Positions 20,856 to 32,357 of a DNA stretch of 64,000 nucleotides are shown here, piece by piece. Location: positions 27,892,001 to 27,956,000 of the forward strand of contig NC_061771.1 of the NCBI RefSeq assembly GCF_022458985.1, written 5' to 3'. Under the pieces are notes generated by a model. That model was not told where the DNA came from. It saw only the letters and a program-made list of their open reading frames with translations, and ran no database searches. Source of the DNA: Mugil cephalus. Its lineage: Eukaryota > Chordata > Actinopteri > Mugiliformes > Mugilidae. The position numbers and the translations under genes were made by a program. The stretch's first letter is position 1. Every line of letters starts with the position of its first letter.

Positions 20856-22627
20856 TTTAGTTTAAACAGACTTAGTGTTCAGGACGGTTTCTAGTGTCAG
20901 AGCTGTAAACACTGAACACTGGTAAACGTCAGAGGTGGACATACTACTGCATTCTGTTCATTTTCAGCATCGTGGTCATCAATATTTCTTTATTATCATA
21001 TAACAGTTTGATTGTTCACAGAACACGATACATTTTTGGGACAGAGGAAGGTTTTGTACCATCCTCATCCTCAGGTTGACATGAACTGATCAAACTGTTT
21101 TTTTTTTTTTATCTGGTTTGTTTCCCCAGAAAAACGTCCCATCATCAACCAGACTCAGCTGATTAAAGTACCAGAAGGATCTAATTTGACTCTACAGTGT
21201 CAAACTAAACCAGAGATCAACCTAACAAACTTCACCTTTGACTGGAAGAGTGACATCCCAAATGTCTCAGACCGCATTGTCCACTCCCGTCGTCGTGGGA
21301 CAGATCATCCTGTGAACAGATGCAGCGATACAAGTACAAGCAGAGCTGATTAAAGAGGACCTGACCAGAGGACGGATGACTCTACTGATCCCCACAGTCC
21401 AGCAGTCTGACTCAGGACACTTCAGATGCTTCAATCCCAATGCTGAGGGTCGGCTTTGTTTCCACATTGTCGTAAGTTTTACTGAACTCACAACGTTGTG
21501 TTGTTGGTGCCACACACCACAGGACCCCCTCAGAAGACCCATGTCCTTCTCTGATGAACACCACAAGGGACAACTACACAGTATTAGAAAGGTGGTCATA
21601 ATGATGTGGCTGATCTGTGTAGGTGGATAAAACTGCAAGTTAATAATAAAGTTTGTGTTTTATCTGTAACAGTGACGAAGGATCAAGAGACGACAACAAA
21701 GAGAGAGGATGTCGCCATGACGACGTCTCCAGGATACAGAGTCATGAACCCCACTGTGTCTGGTAGGTCTTTATTTATTTCACTATAGTTTGGAATAAAG
21801 TTATTAATCTAAACTATATTGTGGCATTAAATTAAATCAAATCCCATTTGAGTTTATTCCTCTAAATTCAAGAGTTTAATTTCTTTCAGGTCCTGTAGAG
21901 AAGAGAAGCTACTGGATCATTCTTGGTGTCTGTATTTGTTTCCTCCTTGTTCTTGGTTTCATCATTGGAGTCCTGTGAAGAACAGAGGGATTAGTGAGTT
22001 ACAACTTTTACATTTTAACTGGACATTGTGATGAACATGTACTTTATTTTATATCTAATAGTCAGACTTGACTGTGTTTAGCAGCTAAAGCTACTTGAGG
22101 CTTTACATTTGAAGTTCAGGGGCCACATTCAGAACAAGTTGATCTCAAGGGGCTCAGATCAATAAGAGAAAAATATAACACCAACAACCACAGACTCTTC
22201 CTACAATAAAAGGTAGATGAACAGAGAACTGGAGAGAATCAGTTCATTCATCTGGAAACTGGTCTCCATCTTCTTACAGGGATTTACAGACGGAGAATAG
22301 GTGAAGAAATGGGAATGCTGAGATGAAGGAGACAAAGATGAGGACGAGGACGTCACCACAGTGAACGTGGTCATGAACCTCCAGCAGGGTCGGCTGTGAT
22401 TCTGGAGGACTCTACCTTCAGTCATTTAACTCTCATCTTGAGGATGAACTGCTGGAATATTTTAATGAATCTGTTCATATTAGATGTGTTTATTCTGTTA
22501 ACTATGATATTTATTTCTGTGCTGCACTTTGACTTGACGATTGTTTTCTACCTTTTTCTTTGTAGATATTTTAGATATTTTATTCTTTCTTTAAGCCAAA
22601 TCACAGTGTTTCCATCATGTCTCTTTC

Positions 22628-22633
22628 AATAAA
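22628..22633 (+). terminator. AATAAA polyadenylation signal of gene 4
   Basis: The AATAAA lies about 300 bp after the tail stop, in tttcaataaagtgaaac. The matching position in genes 2, 3 and 5 reads AATAGA, a weaker variant. Confidence 0.4.
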
Positions 22634-22858
22634 GTGAAACAGTTTCAGAGCCTCAGTGTTGAACGTCTCTACTTCAGGGTCACATGTGGGACAGCAGTAG
22701 GTTTTTGATCCAATTAGAGCTCTGTACATGAGTCGTGTTTGAGTAAATGATGAAATATGTTATTTTCTTCAAGTCATTATAGGATTCAACCAAATATTTT
22801 AGAATATTAGGATATTTTTTCACTTCTGTGATAGAAACTTTTCTTTTTAGTGTGCTAT

Positions 22859-24074
22859 CCCTTGTATGGTATTTGGGTCAAATTGACCCGTTTCAGATTT
22901 TTACAAGAATAAAAATGGTAAAAGTATAAATTTTTTTCTACCTGAACTCAATGGCCTCAGCTTATTTTCTGTGATAAACACGTATAAAGAAACAAAAACA
23001 AAATAGCACACATGCTACTATACCCCACACATTTACATCCTTCATATGGTCTTCGGGTCATTTTGACCCACATACACAGAGACACACACACACACAGATC
23101 AATTTTTAGAGCCACAATGTCTCTGAAGAGCTTCCATGTATTCAGATTTGACAACCGGGAATCAAGACACATTACTGTGTGTGAACAAATGGATGGGTCA
23201 CACAGCAGGACATAATTTCCCCTCGGGGATCAACATAGTATATCACAATCAAAATCAAATCAAAAAGACCTCTTAGATGGCGGGGGGACAAGTTGGCAGC
23301 AATCTGCACTGTGTGGGACCAGTGGGTGGACCGGCTTCCCTGTCTTTATAACCCGTGGACGAACGGCTTGTGGGGTTTAGGGGCCGCTGCCCTTTCAGGC
23401 AGGATATGCCCTCAAAACCAGCAAGGTATGGCATCAATCTGGGCTGCATGTGATGCTGTTTCATCTTCTGCATGGAACATGCAAATTTATACAGGGAAGC
23501 TGGAAGGAGGAGCTGCTGAAAGAAACCAGGGGACACGAGTGGTGCTAGATATGTCACAAGGCCTCAGTGGCCACAACATTACCTGTGACAATGTTTTTAC
23601 ATCGTACAGCCTGGGACAGGAGCTTCTCAAAATAAAGCTGACAATGGTTGGAACAGTCCAGAAAAATAGGACGGAGCTTCCACCTGAGGTTCAAACTGTG
23701 AAGAAAAGGCCAGTCCAGTCCTCCACCTTCATGTTCACAGCCAACGCTGCCCTGGTATCTTACATACCAAAAAAAAGTAAAAAAAATGTGGTGCTCATGA
23801 GCCTCTACACAGGGATGGAGCAGTAAGTAGTAGTTTGGACCGTAAGCCAGAGGTCATACTTGACTACAATGCTCACCTTACGACAAAAAGAGCAGTCACG
23901 CTTCCACTGTTAATTGTGTTCTAGTAGAGACTGATTGCAATCATTAAACATGTATGTTAAAGGTTTATGAAGTAAAATTTTATATTACAATTGATTTTAA
24001 CACCCCAAATGTGTCCCGGGTCAATTTGACCCGAGGGAAACCAGAGGGTCCTAAAAGTGAAGAACATACAAGGG
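22859..24074 (+). mobile_element. piggyBac-like element with longest transposase remnant
   Basis: Same element as 16686-17890 with ends CCCTTGTATG and CATACAAGGG. An uninterrupted reading frame (23293-23826, 177 codons) covers the piggyBac transposase from about DRLPCLYNPWTNG through IWAACDAVSSSAWNMQ to VLMSLYTGMEQ. The N-terminal catalytic half is still absent. It was amplified together with the V-set genes rather than by separate transposition. Confidence 0.85.
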
Positions 24075-24081
24075 CGATATA

Positions 24082-24106
24082 TACACACACACACACACAC
24101 ACACAT
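24082..24106. repeat. (AC)n microsatellite
   Basis: About 12 AC units between the piggyBac-like end and the LINE 3' fragment. The equivalent site at 17900 is shorter. Confidence 0.9.
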
Positions 24107-24129
24107 ATGTATGTATATATAAAAAAATT

Positions 24130-24627
24130 TCAATGCCTTAGGTACCGATATTGTCATCAGCCAATTTGCGGATGACAGAACACTATTTGTACAAGGCAGA
24201 CACCAAGTTCCAGTAACAATCAAAAAATAAATAAATAAATAAATCTCCAAAGTTTCAGGGTTAACTTTGAACTTAAATTTTATTCATCCCCCAAATTTAT
24301 TGTCTTCATGAATGAATTTAAACTGTACATGAAATCTCTAAAACTTTCTCTAACAGAAATGAAGGCACAAAAACTATATGATAACTTAAAGAATTTTCCC
24401 ACTTGAAATGGATAGTTAAAATTGATTTGAATCCCCCTTATGAGATCAATGTTTATTCTATTTCATATATATTTCATTTTTGACTATTTAATTTAATTTT
24501 ATTTCAATTTCTCTTAATTTATTATATTGAAGCACTAATGTGAATGTTTTATTGTGAGTTGGATTGCACTAATGTTGGATGTTCACCTTTTGTACTTTTC
24601 AATAAAGCATTTTAAAAAAAAAAAAAA
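24130..24627 (+). mobile_element. 5'-truncated LINE 3' end (L1/Tx1-like), second copy
   Basis: Duplicate of 17937-18432: FADD-box remnant, AT-rich 3' part, aataaagcatttt and a longer A-run. It is out of frame and inactive. Confidence 0.7.
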
Positions 24628-24967
24628 CTGAATTACCCCTCCCGTCACTGATGCAACTTTACAGCTGATGCAACGTTACAGCTCTGACGGTCTTGTGCAG
24701 GGGTTGGGAGGAATCTCGACCAGAATCGCACCCGACCCGGAGCTCTAGAGTAGCTCTGTAGCTCTGTAGCTCTAGAGCTCCGACCCGGTCGACAATCGTA
24801 CGTTCGGATTAAAATCAAACCTGTTTTAAATTCTGGTTTTCTCTCGGGAGTGTATCGCGCTGTTAAAGCAGGGCAGAAGCGGAACTTAAATCGGAGACGT
24901 CTGCTCAGCCATTTCCTTGTCCATACACGTCGTCGCCTTTTCTTTTTGGAGATTTTATGCGCACAGA

Positions 24968-25026
24968 ATGGAGCAAATTGACAAAGCAGCGCGTTTCTCT
25001 TTGGTGACGATCATTCTCATTCTTAG
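24968..25026 (+). other. Orphan first exon, MEQIDKAARFSLVTIILILR (copy 3 of 3)
   Basis: Same length and donor phase as the copies at 12665 and 18781, with four residues changed. It is 290 bp upstream of the signal exon of gene 5. The reading frame is kept despite the substitutions. Confidence 0.45.
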
Positions 25027-25312
25027 GTGAGTACCTCACCCACTTCCAGATTTTGCTACTTCTTCTTTTTTTTTTTTTTTTTTTGTTTTAGTTCCGTTAG
25101 TTGCTTTACCCCCTGATGCAACTTTCTAGCGCAGACACCCCACCCTAGGGCTGCACAAAACTGTGCGGGGGTGGGGTCAGTCTCTCTGGGCGGAGGATGT
25201 TTGGAAAAAAACCAAACGCACCTGAGAGACTCAGCTACAGATGTTGGGACACGGTTGTCACAACTTCTTTAGTTTTTTTTTTTTTTTTTAATTAGTTGAC
25301 ATTATTTTAACA

Positions 25313-28300
25313 ATGGCAGCGACAACATTGCTCGGTTTCGTGACTGTTGCATCGTTGATCGGTGAGTTTATATCGACTATGAAATGACTCCTCCGTGTCA
25401 TTATTAATTATGATCATAATTAAGTATTATTATAAATAGTAATGTTATTATTATTATTATTGCTGTACTTTATTTGCGACTACGCTTTCACACTACTTTT
25501 ACTTAGTGAACTTTCAACGTCTTGAAAGTGGCTACTCGTTGTTCTCATAGTTTTTATTCTTTGTGTTGTACGGACCGAGGGCTGGAATATGTTGTGCTAT
25601 GCAGATGTGCAGTGTTTCTCAACTGGGATCCTCGGGACCCACTGCCCGGCATGTTTTCGATCTTTCCCTCCGCCAACACACCTGCTTCAAACGAATGGCT
25701 CATTTCCAAAGACCGGAATCAAGAAACACACATAGACGCTGCAGGAATGTGTGTTCCGTTGTAGATGTTGTTGCTGTGAGCATAGTGGGAGAAGAGTAAA
25801 TAAAAGTGCATAAGACTGAAGCACAGAGAAGCTCTTTGGCTAGTTATTTTATTTTCACAATATTACTAAACACCACAGAAAGATGTGTGCACGCTGTAAT
25901 AAATACTTTATATACCCGTTGCTGTATAGAGGAAAGTGGGAACAGAACACTTCTTGCGTATCCTTCAATTTCTCAGTGACCATTTGTATTAGAAAGACCA
26001 AAGTTTAATATATGTTACCTACCTGCACATTTTGCTGAAACATGTGTACATCTAATTATATGCCAGTAATTTGTACTTGAATGGACCCTGAAAAATGTTG
26101 CAACTGTCTCCACATATGGGGACAGTTGCAACATAACCGAGGGGCAGTTGCTACCATAATTTTAATGTAATAAAACTCATACTTCAGCACATTTTTTTTC
26201 AATTTTTTTTTAGTTTATTTGGGACCAGAACTCAGTAAGGTGACATATCAACAATTTAAAAATTTAACAAAATAGTCAACAAAAACAAGTAGACTATACA
26301 GCCATACATAAAGAAACCACTGTTAAAACACCATTTGTCAAAAGCCCACAAATTTCTGTTAGTTATTATTTCAGGTTTTTAGAATAGCTCAAGGATCATG
26401 GGATAACTAATTTATCTATCATTTCATCTGTAATCAGTAATTAAAAGGTAACAATGAGCCCTCATGTGGTGTTGGAAGTGTTTGAGGAACTGAAGGAAAT
26501 GGTCCTCTAACATCCACTCTGACTGATTGGCAGCACCAATGCATCCCGCAGGGCCATCACGGATGAAATGGTCCTTGAAATGAACACGTGGGAACATGAA
26601 CATGGGTGGAATCATGTTCCCTAATGCATTGACTGCACATGCAACAGTCACAAGTGTCCCTCTCTTTCCGGAGGTTGCTGACCCCACCTGTCTGATGCCA
26701 TGTGCAGCAACAACATTTTCTGGGTCTTGGACAGTTGTGACCCCAGTCTCATCCATATTCCAAATGTCCTTACCCTCAAATTTGTGTTTGTTAAGCAAAC
26801 TGGCAAGATTATCAAAAAACAATGAGACATTGTGGTGATTGAGTCTGGCGTTCCGGCTGAGACTGGTAGCCTTAGGGTCCGGAAACAGACAGACCTGACT
26901 GTCTTTTCATGAACCCCATAAACCAACCTCGGCCAGCCAGGGAGCACTCATTCCAGGTCTCCGGGTAGGAGCACCTATAGAAAACAGCCAGCTGGTAGGT
27001 AAATCTACAAACCTGAGAAATTGATAGTAAATGAAAATAGAAGTAGAAAGTAGGGTTCAAATTCTTCTGTTAATTTCTCATATCTTATTATTTCATTGTC
27101 TCATATTGTTGTATCATTCACCCTATCTGCTCTCTCTCTAGGCCTTCACTCTGCTTTAATGCCTGCCTCATGCTTACCTCTTTAGTGCTGAGACCATAGA
27201 AAAGATCAGCTCCTCTTTTTAAATAATCTGCCAGATTGTCAGAGAAGACCCTCTTTCTTTTTTAATAAAGCGATAGGCTGTCCTGCCTTCATCCCTCACT
27301 ACTGCTGCAGCTAAGGACAGAATAGGCAGAGGGGACACCTCTATCTGTTGACCTTTTCCTGTCTTGTGGCATACTGGAAAAACGCAATAGAAAATGCCTA
27401 GTTTGACTTTTTAAAATGCAATTTGCTGAAATACACAGAGGAGACACCTGGTTATTGAAATAAAGTCTCCTATCAATCCACTGAATTGCCTTTTATATCT
27501 GTTTTATCTAATTTTCATTATTGTTGTCAATAATGAAAGGGACAGTTGCAACACCGTGTAGTGGCAGTTGCAACAATGAGTTGTAAGTGAGTTGCAACAC
27601 TCAGTGTGTTTACATGCAGAGCTTAATCGAGCTTTGCTCAAAATTCAACTTTCTCACTACAGTCCTTGTCCCAGTTTACATGCAGCGCAAGAAAACCGAG
27701 TAACTGTTCTCCTCCTCATCACTAGGTGGCGATACGTGTCTTTTCAGCGGGATAATACCACGTTAATACGGCCCGATTTCCGGTTGACCTATTGCGTGAT
27801 ATATAAACAAGAGTCGTTCATGCGGCAGAACGGCATTTCAAACAACCAGACAGATAATAGTACATATTTTAATCTCGTACGTAATGTTCGCGCTACTTCT
27901 GGTGCAGGTAAGAGCCGCTCTACCCCTCAGACGGCTCCGTTTCTCATGCGCACACGCATTATCCGATGAAAACTCCGATTCCAATCGTATTTTGTCGGGG
28001 CGTCTCAATCGAGAATGAGAACTCCGATTTTAATCAGAGTAACATGTTTACATGCACTTAAGTTCTCCTGTTATAGTCCGATTAAGGCAATAATTCGTTG
28101 TTTTTTTTAAAAAAAAATTCACGTGCATGTAAACGCACTGAATGACTTGCAACTGCCCCTCCCCCGTCAGCCATCATAAAACTTGCTATGCTAGCCTTAC
28201 ACATGGTAACCATCTCTGTTAAGAGCTAAGAAACGGCACATTCAGGCTATATAACTTTAAAGGTCTATACATAAATCATTTTGACAGTATGAAAAATAAT

Positions 28301-28904
28301 CTGATCATAAAAAAAATTACTCTAGCTCTCTCTAGCACATTCCTGATTGGAGGAATCAGGAATGCTGCAATTGCCACACGTTGCAACTGTCCCCACTCCA
28401 CAGTGTACATACAAATATTCATTCATCCCACCCATACTTTCTGCACTATTCAACTCAGGGTAGCATCAGTCAATTTATGTATATTGTATATTGTCATGCG
28501 CTGTCATGTTCTCCTTTGTTTACTTTGTACATAGGGGTGTAACGGTATTTGTCCCGCCCCGTCACGGTGCGGGCGTCATGGTTCGGTGCACGCAGTCACA
28601 CGATGTATACCTCTGAGTATTTTAAAAAGTTGAGTCCTCAAGTCAATTCAGGTCGCGGTTATGAGCCTGAAAGCTGCCAGCGACTGACATTACAGAAGCA
28701 GAAAAAGAAGAATGGGGAGTGTTGAGTTGAGCCGTCGGCTTCACTGAAATCACGCGTATGGGAGCACTCCGCCCTCCCAGTGAACCCTCCGCGTCGTCCA
28801 TTAATTTCAGATAATGGACACCTCGTCAGGCATTAACCCGCATATACCATGGTCACTTATGAAATAAATAAATATTATGCCAATTATTAATATGTTTTGT
28901 TTGT

Positions 28905-28952
<48 letters not shown>

Positions 28953-31037
28953 GTTTAAATCATGTTTTTTACAAGAAGCGGCTCTCGACCGCAGGCGTTG
29001 CAGCAACAGTTACTGATAAACGGAGGGGAAGAGCGATGATTTCTTAACGTTACCTTATGTAACCCCAAAGTATAATTTCAGAAGGACAGTGCACTTATCA
29101 CCGCATATGGGTAGAGGATCTTGCGAAATTTCCAGCTTATTACAAGAAATATAATCCAACAAATTATTAGGATCTTGCTTAATTGCCTGTGCCCATATTT
29201 CCTAAATCGTTTTTCTTGCATAAAAAGATTTCCTAAATCATACCGAGGTACTTACCGAACCGTGACTTGTGTGTACCGTTACACCCCTAATATACAGGAT
29301 ATATTTTATTTTTTTCTTTCATATTTTTTTTTATACATTCTCAGTGTTTGCACATTTCTTGTTTACATTTTTTTGTTTAGCTGCTGCATTGTACGTCTTT
29401 GAGGTTGGTACTTTAAATCCTGTATTGTGTTGCACATGTCAGAATTGATAATAAAATTGACTTGACTTGTTTGAAATGTTTTGATTTAATTTAAACAGAC
29501 TTAGTGTTCAGGGACGGTTCTAGTGTCAGAGCTGTAGACGCACTGAACACGTGGGTAAACGTCAGAGGTGGATCATACTACTGCATTCTGTTCATTTTCA
29601 GGCATCGTGTATCATCAATGATTATCATTATTATCATATAACAGTTTGATTGTTCACAGAACACGATACATTTTTGTGACAGAGAAAGGTTTTACACCAT
29701 CCTCAGGTTGACATGAACTGATCAAACTGTTTTTTTTTCTTTTTTCTTTTTCTTTCTGGTTTGTTTCCCCAGAAAAACGTCCCATCATCAACCAGACTCA
29801 GCTGATTGAAGAACCAGAAGGATCTAATTTGACTCTACAGTGTCAAACTGATCCAGAGATCAACCTAACAAACTTCACCTTGGACTGGAAGAGAGTGGAC
29901 ATCCCACATGTCTCAGACCGCATGGTCTACTCCCGTCGACGTGGGACAGATCATCCTGTGAAACAGATGCAGCGATACAAGAACAGAGCAGAGCTGATTA
30001 AAGAGGACCTGACCAGAGGACGGATGACTCTACTGATCCCCACAGTCCAGCAGTCTGACACGGGACGCTTCAAATGCTTCATCTCAAACCTGAGCGTCAG
30101 CTTTGTTTTCAACATTGTCGGTAAGTTTACTGAACTCACAACGTTGTGTTGTTGGTGCCACACACCACAGGACCCCCTCAGAAGACCCATGTCCTTCTCT
30201 GATGAGACACCACAAGGGACAACTACACAGTATTAGAAAGGTGGTCATAATGATGTGGCTGAAAGTTAATAATAAAGTTTGTGTTTTATCTGTAACAGTG
30301 ACGAAGGATCAAGAGATGACGACAAAGAGAGAGGATGTCGCCATGACGACGTCTCCAGGATACAGAGTCATGAACCCCACTGTGTCTGGTAGATCTTTAT
30401 TTATTTCACTATAGTTTGGAATAAAGTTATTAATCTAAACTATGTTGTGTTGTTAAATTAAATCCCATTTGAGTTTATTCCTCTAAATTCAAGAGTTTAA
30501 TTTCTTTCAGGTCCTGTAGAGGAGATAATCCCCTGGATCACTCTTGGTGTCTGTATTTGTTTCCTCCTTGTTCTTGGTTTCATCATTAGTGTCCTGGTGA
30601 AGAACAGAGGGATTAGTGAGTTACAGACTTTTACATTTTAACTGGACATTGTGATGAACATGTACTTTATTTTATATCTAATAGTCAGACTTGACTGTAT
30701 TTAGCAGCTAAAGCTACTTGAGGCTTTACATTTGAAGTTCAGGGGCCACATTCAGAACAAGTTGATCTCAAGGGGCTCAGATCAATAAGAGAAAAATAAC
30801 AGCAACAACCACAGACTCTTCCTACAATAAAAGGTAGATGAACAGAGAACTGGAGAGAATCAGTTCATTCATCTGGAAACTGGTCTCCATCTTCTTACAG
30901 GGATTTACAGATGGAGAATAGATGAAGAAATGGGAATGCTGAGGAGAGGAGAAGATGAAGGAGACAAGGACAGAGACAAAGACGAGGACGTCACCACAGT
31001 GAACGTGGTCATGAACCTCCAGCAGGGTCAGCTGTGA
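25313..31037 (+). CDS. V-set gene 5: single-V-domain membrane protein with full acidic tail
   Basis: Exons: 25313-25361 (signal MAATTLLGFVTVASLIG), 29773-30120 (V domain), 30299-30388 (stalk, 90 bp), 30511-30615 (transmembrane), 30901-31037 (tail, TGA 31035-31037). The predicted product is 242 residues, all junctions in frame. The V domain has LTLQC, LDWKR and SDTGRFKC, with loop GTDHPVKQMQRY. The N-terminus reads LIEEPEGSN where sisters have LIKVPEGSN. The tail keeps the ancestral frame and ends in an acidic stretch (DEGDKDRDKDEDVTTVN) and LQQGQL. Intron 1 is 4.4 kb because a pogo-like element, a MITE and an hAT element are nested in it. A 1.3-kb hAT element lies 28 bp after the stop. Role inferred from fold only. 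Confidence 0.8.
26424..27000 (-). pseudogene. DDE_1-type transposase remnant (pogo/Tigger-like)
   Basis: The longest - strand frame reads IWNMDETGVTTVQ, RQVGSATSGKRGTLVT, NALGNMIPPMFMFPR and FLQFLKHFQHHM. This fits DDE_1 transposases, where 'NMDETG' holds a catalytic Asp. Further upstream pieces (AGRGWFMGFMKRQS; SLFFDNLASLL) are in other frames, so at least one frameshift is present. The downstream catalytic residues end near LLITDYR. Inactive. Confidence 0.75.
27602..28140. mobile_element. MITE with cagtgtgtttacatgca ends (best-preserved copy)
   Basis: Ends are cagtgtgtttacatgca and tgcatgtaaacgcactg, inverted with one mismatch, 539 bp apart. It lacks coding capacity. It is nested in the pogo-like insertion. 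Relatives: 2086-2619 (full length), 13895-14070 and 20090-20255 (right half), and a piece near 63540-63640. Confidence 0.75.
28400..28531 (+). mobile_element. LINE-like 3' end, first part (split by hAT insertion)
   Basis: Copy of 14380-14510; it continues at 29290-29470 after the hAT element. The order shows that the hAT insertion is younger than the unit duplication. Confidence 0.5.
28532..29289. mobile_element. hAT-type non-autonomous element (TAGGGGTGTAACGGTA ends)
   Basis: Inverted ends TAGGGGTGTAACGGTA and TACCGTTACACCCCTA, 758 bp, no coding region, inserted in the LINE-like tail of gene 5 intron 1. The 'ggggtgtaacggta' end is characteristic of a widespread hAT MITE group in fish. A clean 8-bp target duplication was not found. 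It contains a long T-run. Confidence 0.8.
28906..28948. repeat. Poly-T tract (about 43 T)
   Basis: Nearly uninterrupted T-run inside the hAT element at 28532-29289; its length is likely unstable. Confidence 0.9.
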
Positions 31038-31064
31038 TTCTGGAGGACTCTACCTTCAGTAGAG

Positions 31065-32349
31065 CAGTGGTCCCCAACCCCCGGGCCGCGGACCAGTACA
31101 GGTTCATGGGTCATTTGGTACAGGCCGCATAGAAAGAATACATTACTTACATTATTTCCGGTTTATTTAGTATATGATTCCGGATGATTTTTAATTGTGG
31201 AAAATTACCGGATTCTCTCCACCACATCTGTCTATGACTTTCTAACGCATGTTTGCTCTGTCACATGACTACCTTCTTAAAGGAGCTGCTCCCGCCGGTA
31301 ACACGTGATCCAATACCGCTTAATTGAAACTCCCAAGCTAGCAAAATGAACAAAAAACAAACGTCTTTGGAAAGTCTCTTTGCGCAGGGTAATGTCTCCT
31401 ATTACCCCTAGATGGGTCTGTCTCGTTGCAGAGAAACAAGGTCGGGGCTGATTTAGCGTTATGGTGAGTTGTATTTTTCATGCACCTATTTGTTTTTGTG
31501 GTGTATCTTATGTTGAAGGCATGTTTAACCTTGACTATTACGACCAGAGAGTGTGGGCTGAGAGGTTACTCATGTTACGATTTTACGCGATATTATGAGG
31601 AATAACGATGAAGACACAATGGATTCACGTTTATTATTATATTTAGAAAATACCATTGTTAAGACGGTTTGTCGGGAGGGGGGCTTTGATGTGAACAGGA
31701 GTGCTGGTCAAGCTTCAAAACAAGAACAAGTTCTGGTCAACTTCCATAAAGAATGATCTCTGAAGGGCAGAGATTTTTGTTCATTTTTTTCAATCAAACA
31801 AATCAAATATGTTGTTACACGATCGTTAATGGAAGCTCATAGGTGAACGGCGACTGTGTTTATATACAGCTTGTATAGCGATCTCGGCGCTGTGCATCCG
31901 AGGAAAAGAGGAGATTTGGCGGCAGATATCGGGCTCTGTGCAGGACACAGTGATTTATTCTAATATCAGCAGCCTTTAGAAAGCTGCTAATATAAACACC
32001 GCATGTCGGGGCTGCGGATGAGTTTCTCTCCCTTGATCAATGAAGTCGGCGGTGATTAGAGTAATTTGTGGTTATTATCGGTAAAAGCAACGCGAATCAC
32101 AACTTAGTTCAGTTTGACATTATTGTCAGTCCGTTAGATTTCAAACATTACATTTTATTAAAATTGAAAATTAATATTTATAGGCTGTGGGCTATACAAA
32201 TAATACTCAGTTGTGTAGTGGGCCATATGGCCGGCAGACGGCGCTTGTGAAAAGCCCTGTATTTATCCGTCTCACCTTAAAGGCCGGTCCGTGAAAATAT
32301 TGTCCGACATTAAACCGGCCCGTGGCTCAAAAAAGGTTGGGGACCACTG
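31065..32349. mobile_element. hAT element with 8-bp target duplication
   Basis: Ends CAGTGGTCCCCAACC and GGTTGGGGACCACTG are perfect inverted repeats, 1285 bp apart, flanked by CAGTAGAG on both sides (31057-31064 and 32350-32357). No intact transposase was recognised, so it is non-autonomous. It lies just after the stop of V-set gene 5, in its 3' untranslated region. A piece related to its interior (ggctctgtgcaggacacag) is also at 56.59-56.76 kb. Confidence 0.9.
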
Positions 32350-32357
32350 CAGTAGAG

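Larger units (their letters stand above)
19407..22326 (+). pseudogene. V-set gene 4: frameshifted copy
   Basis: Exons recognised: signal 19407-19455 (MTVTTLFAFVSVASLIG), V 21130-21471, stalk 21673-21762, transmembrane 21890-21993, tail 22280-22326. The V exon is 342 bp instead of 348: it lost three bases near 21250 (K-R-V-D becomes K-S-D) and single bases near 21312, 21335 and at the donor (cg|taag instead of gg|taag). The transmembrane exon lost one G near 21975, creating a TGA. As read, the product is truncated inside the V domain. The defects are all small and crowded between 20.88 and 22.01 kb, where the non-coding sequence also shows deletions, so a poorly polished assembly patch is a real alternative to a true pseudogene. 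Confidence 0.75.
25928..28405. mobile_element. Inserted DNA transposon, pogo/Tigger-like, about 2.5 kb
   Basis: Relative to the sister introns at 14.34 and 20.56 kb, an extra 2.5 kb interrupts 'gctgta...cagtgtac'. The ends are loosely inverted (aggaaagtgggaacag at left; ctgtccccactcc at right), and cagttgcaac repeats lie near both ends (26.1, 27.55 and 28.38 kb). A decayed transposase is on the - strand inside, and a MITE is nested at 27602-28140. The precise termini and target duplication are not certain. Confidence 0.65.
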
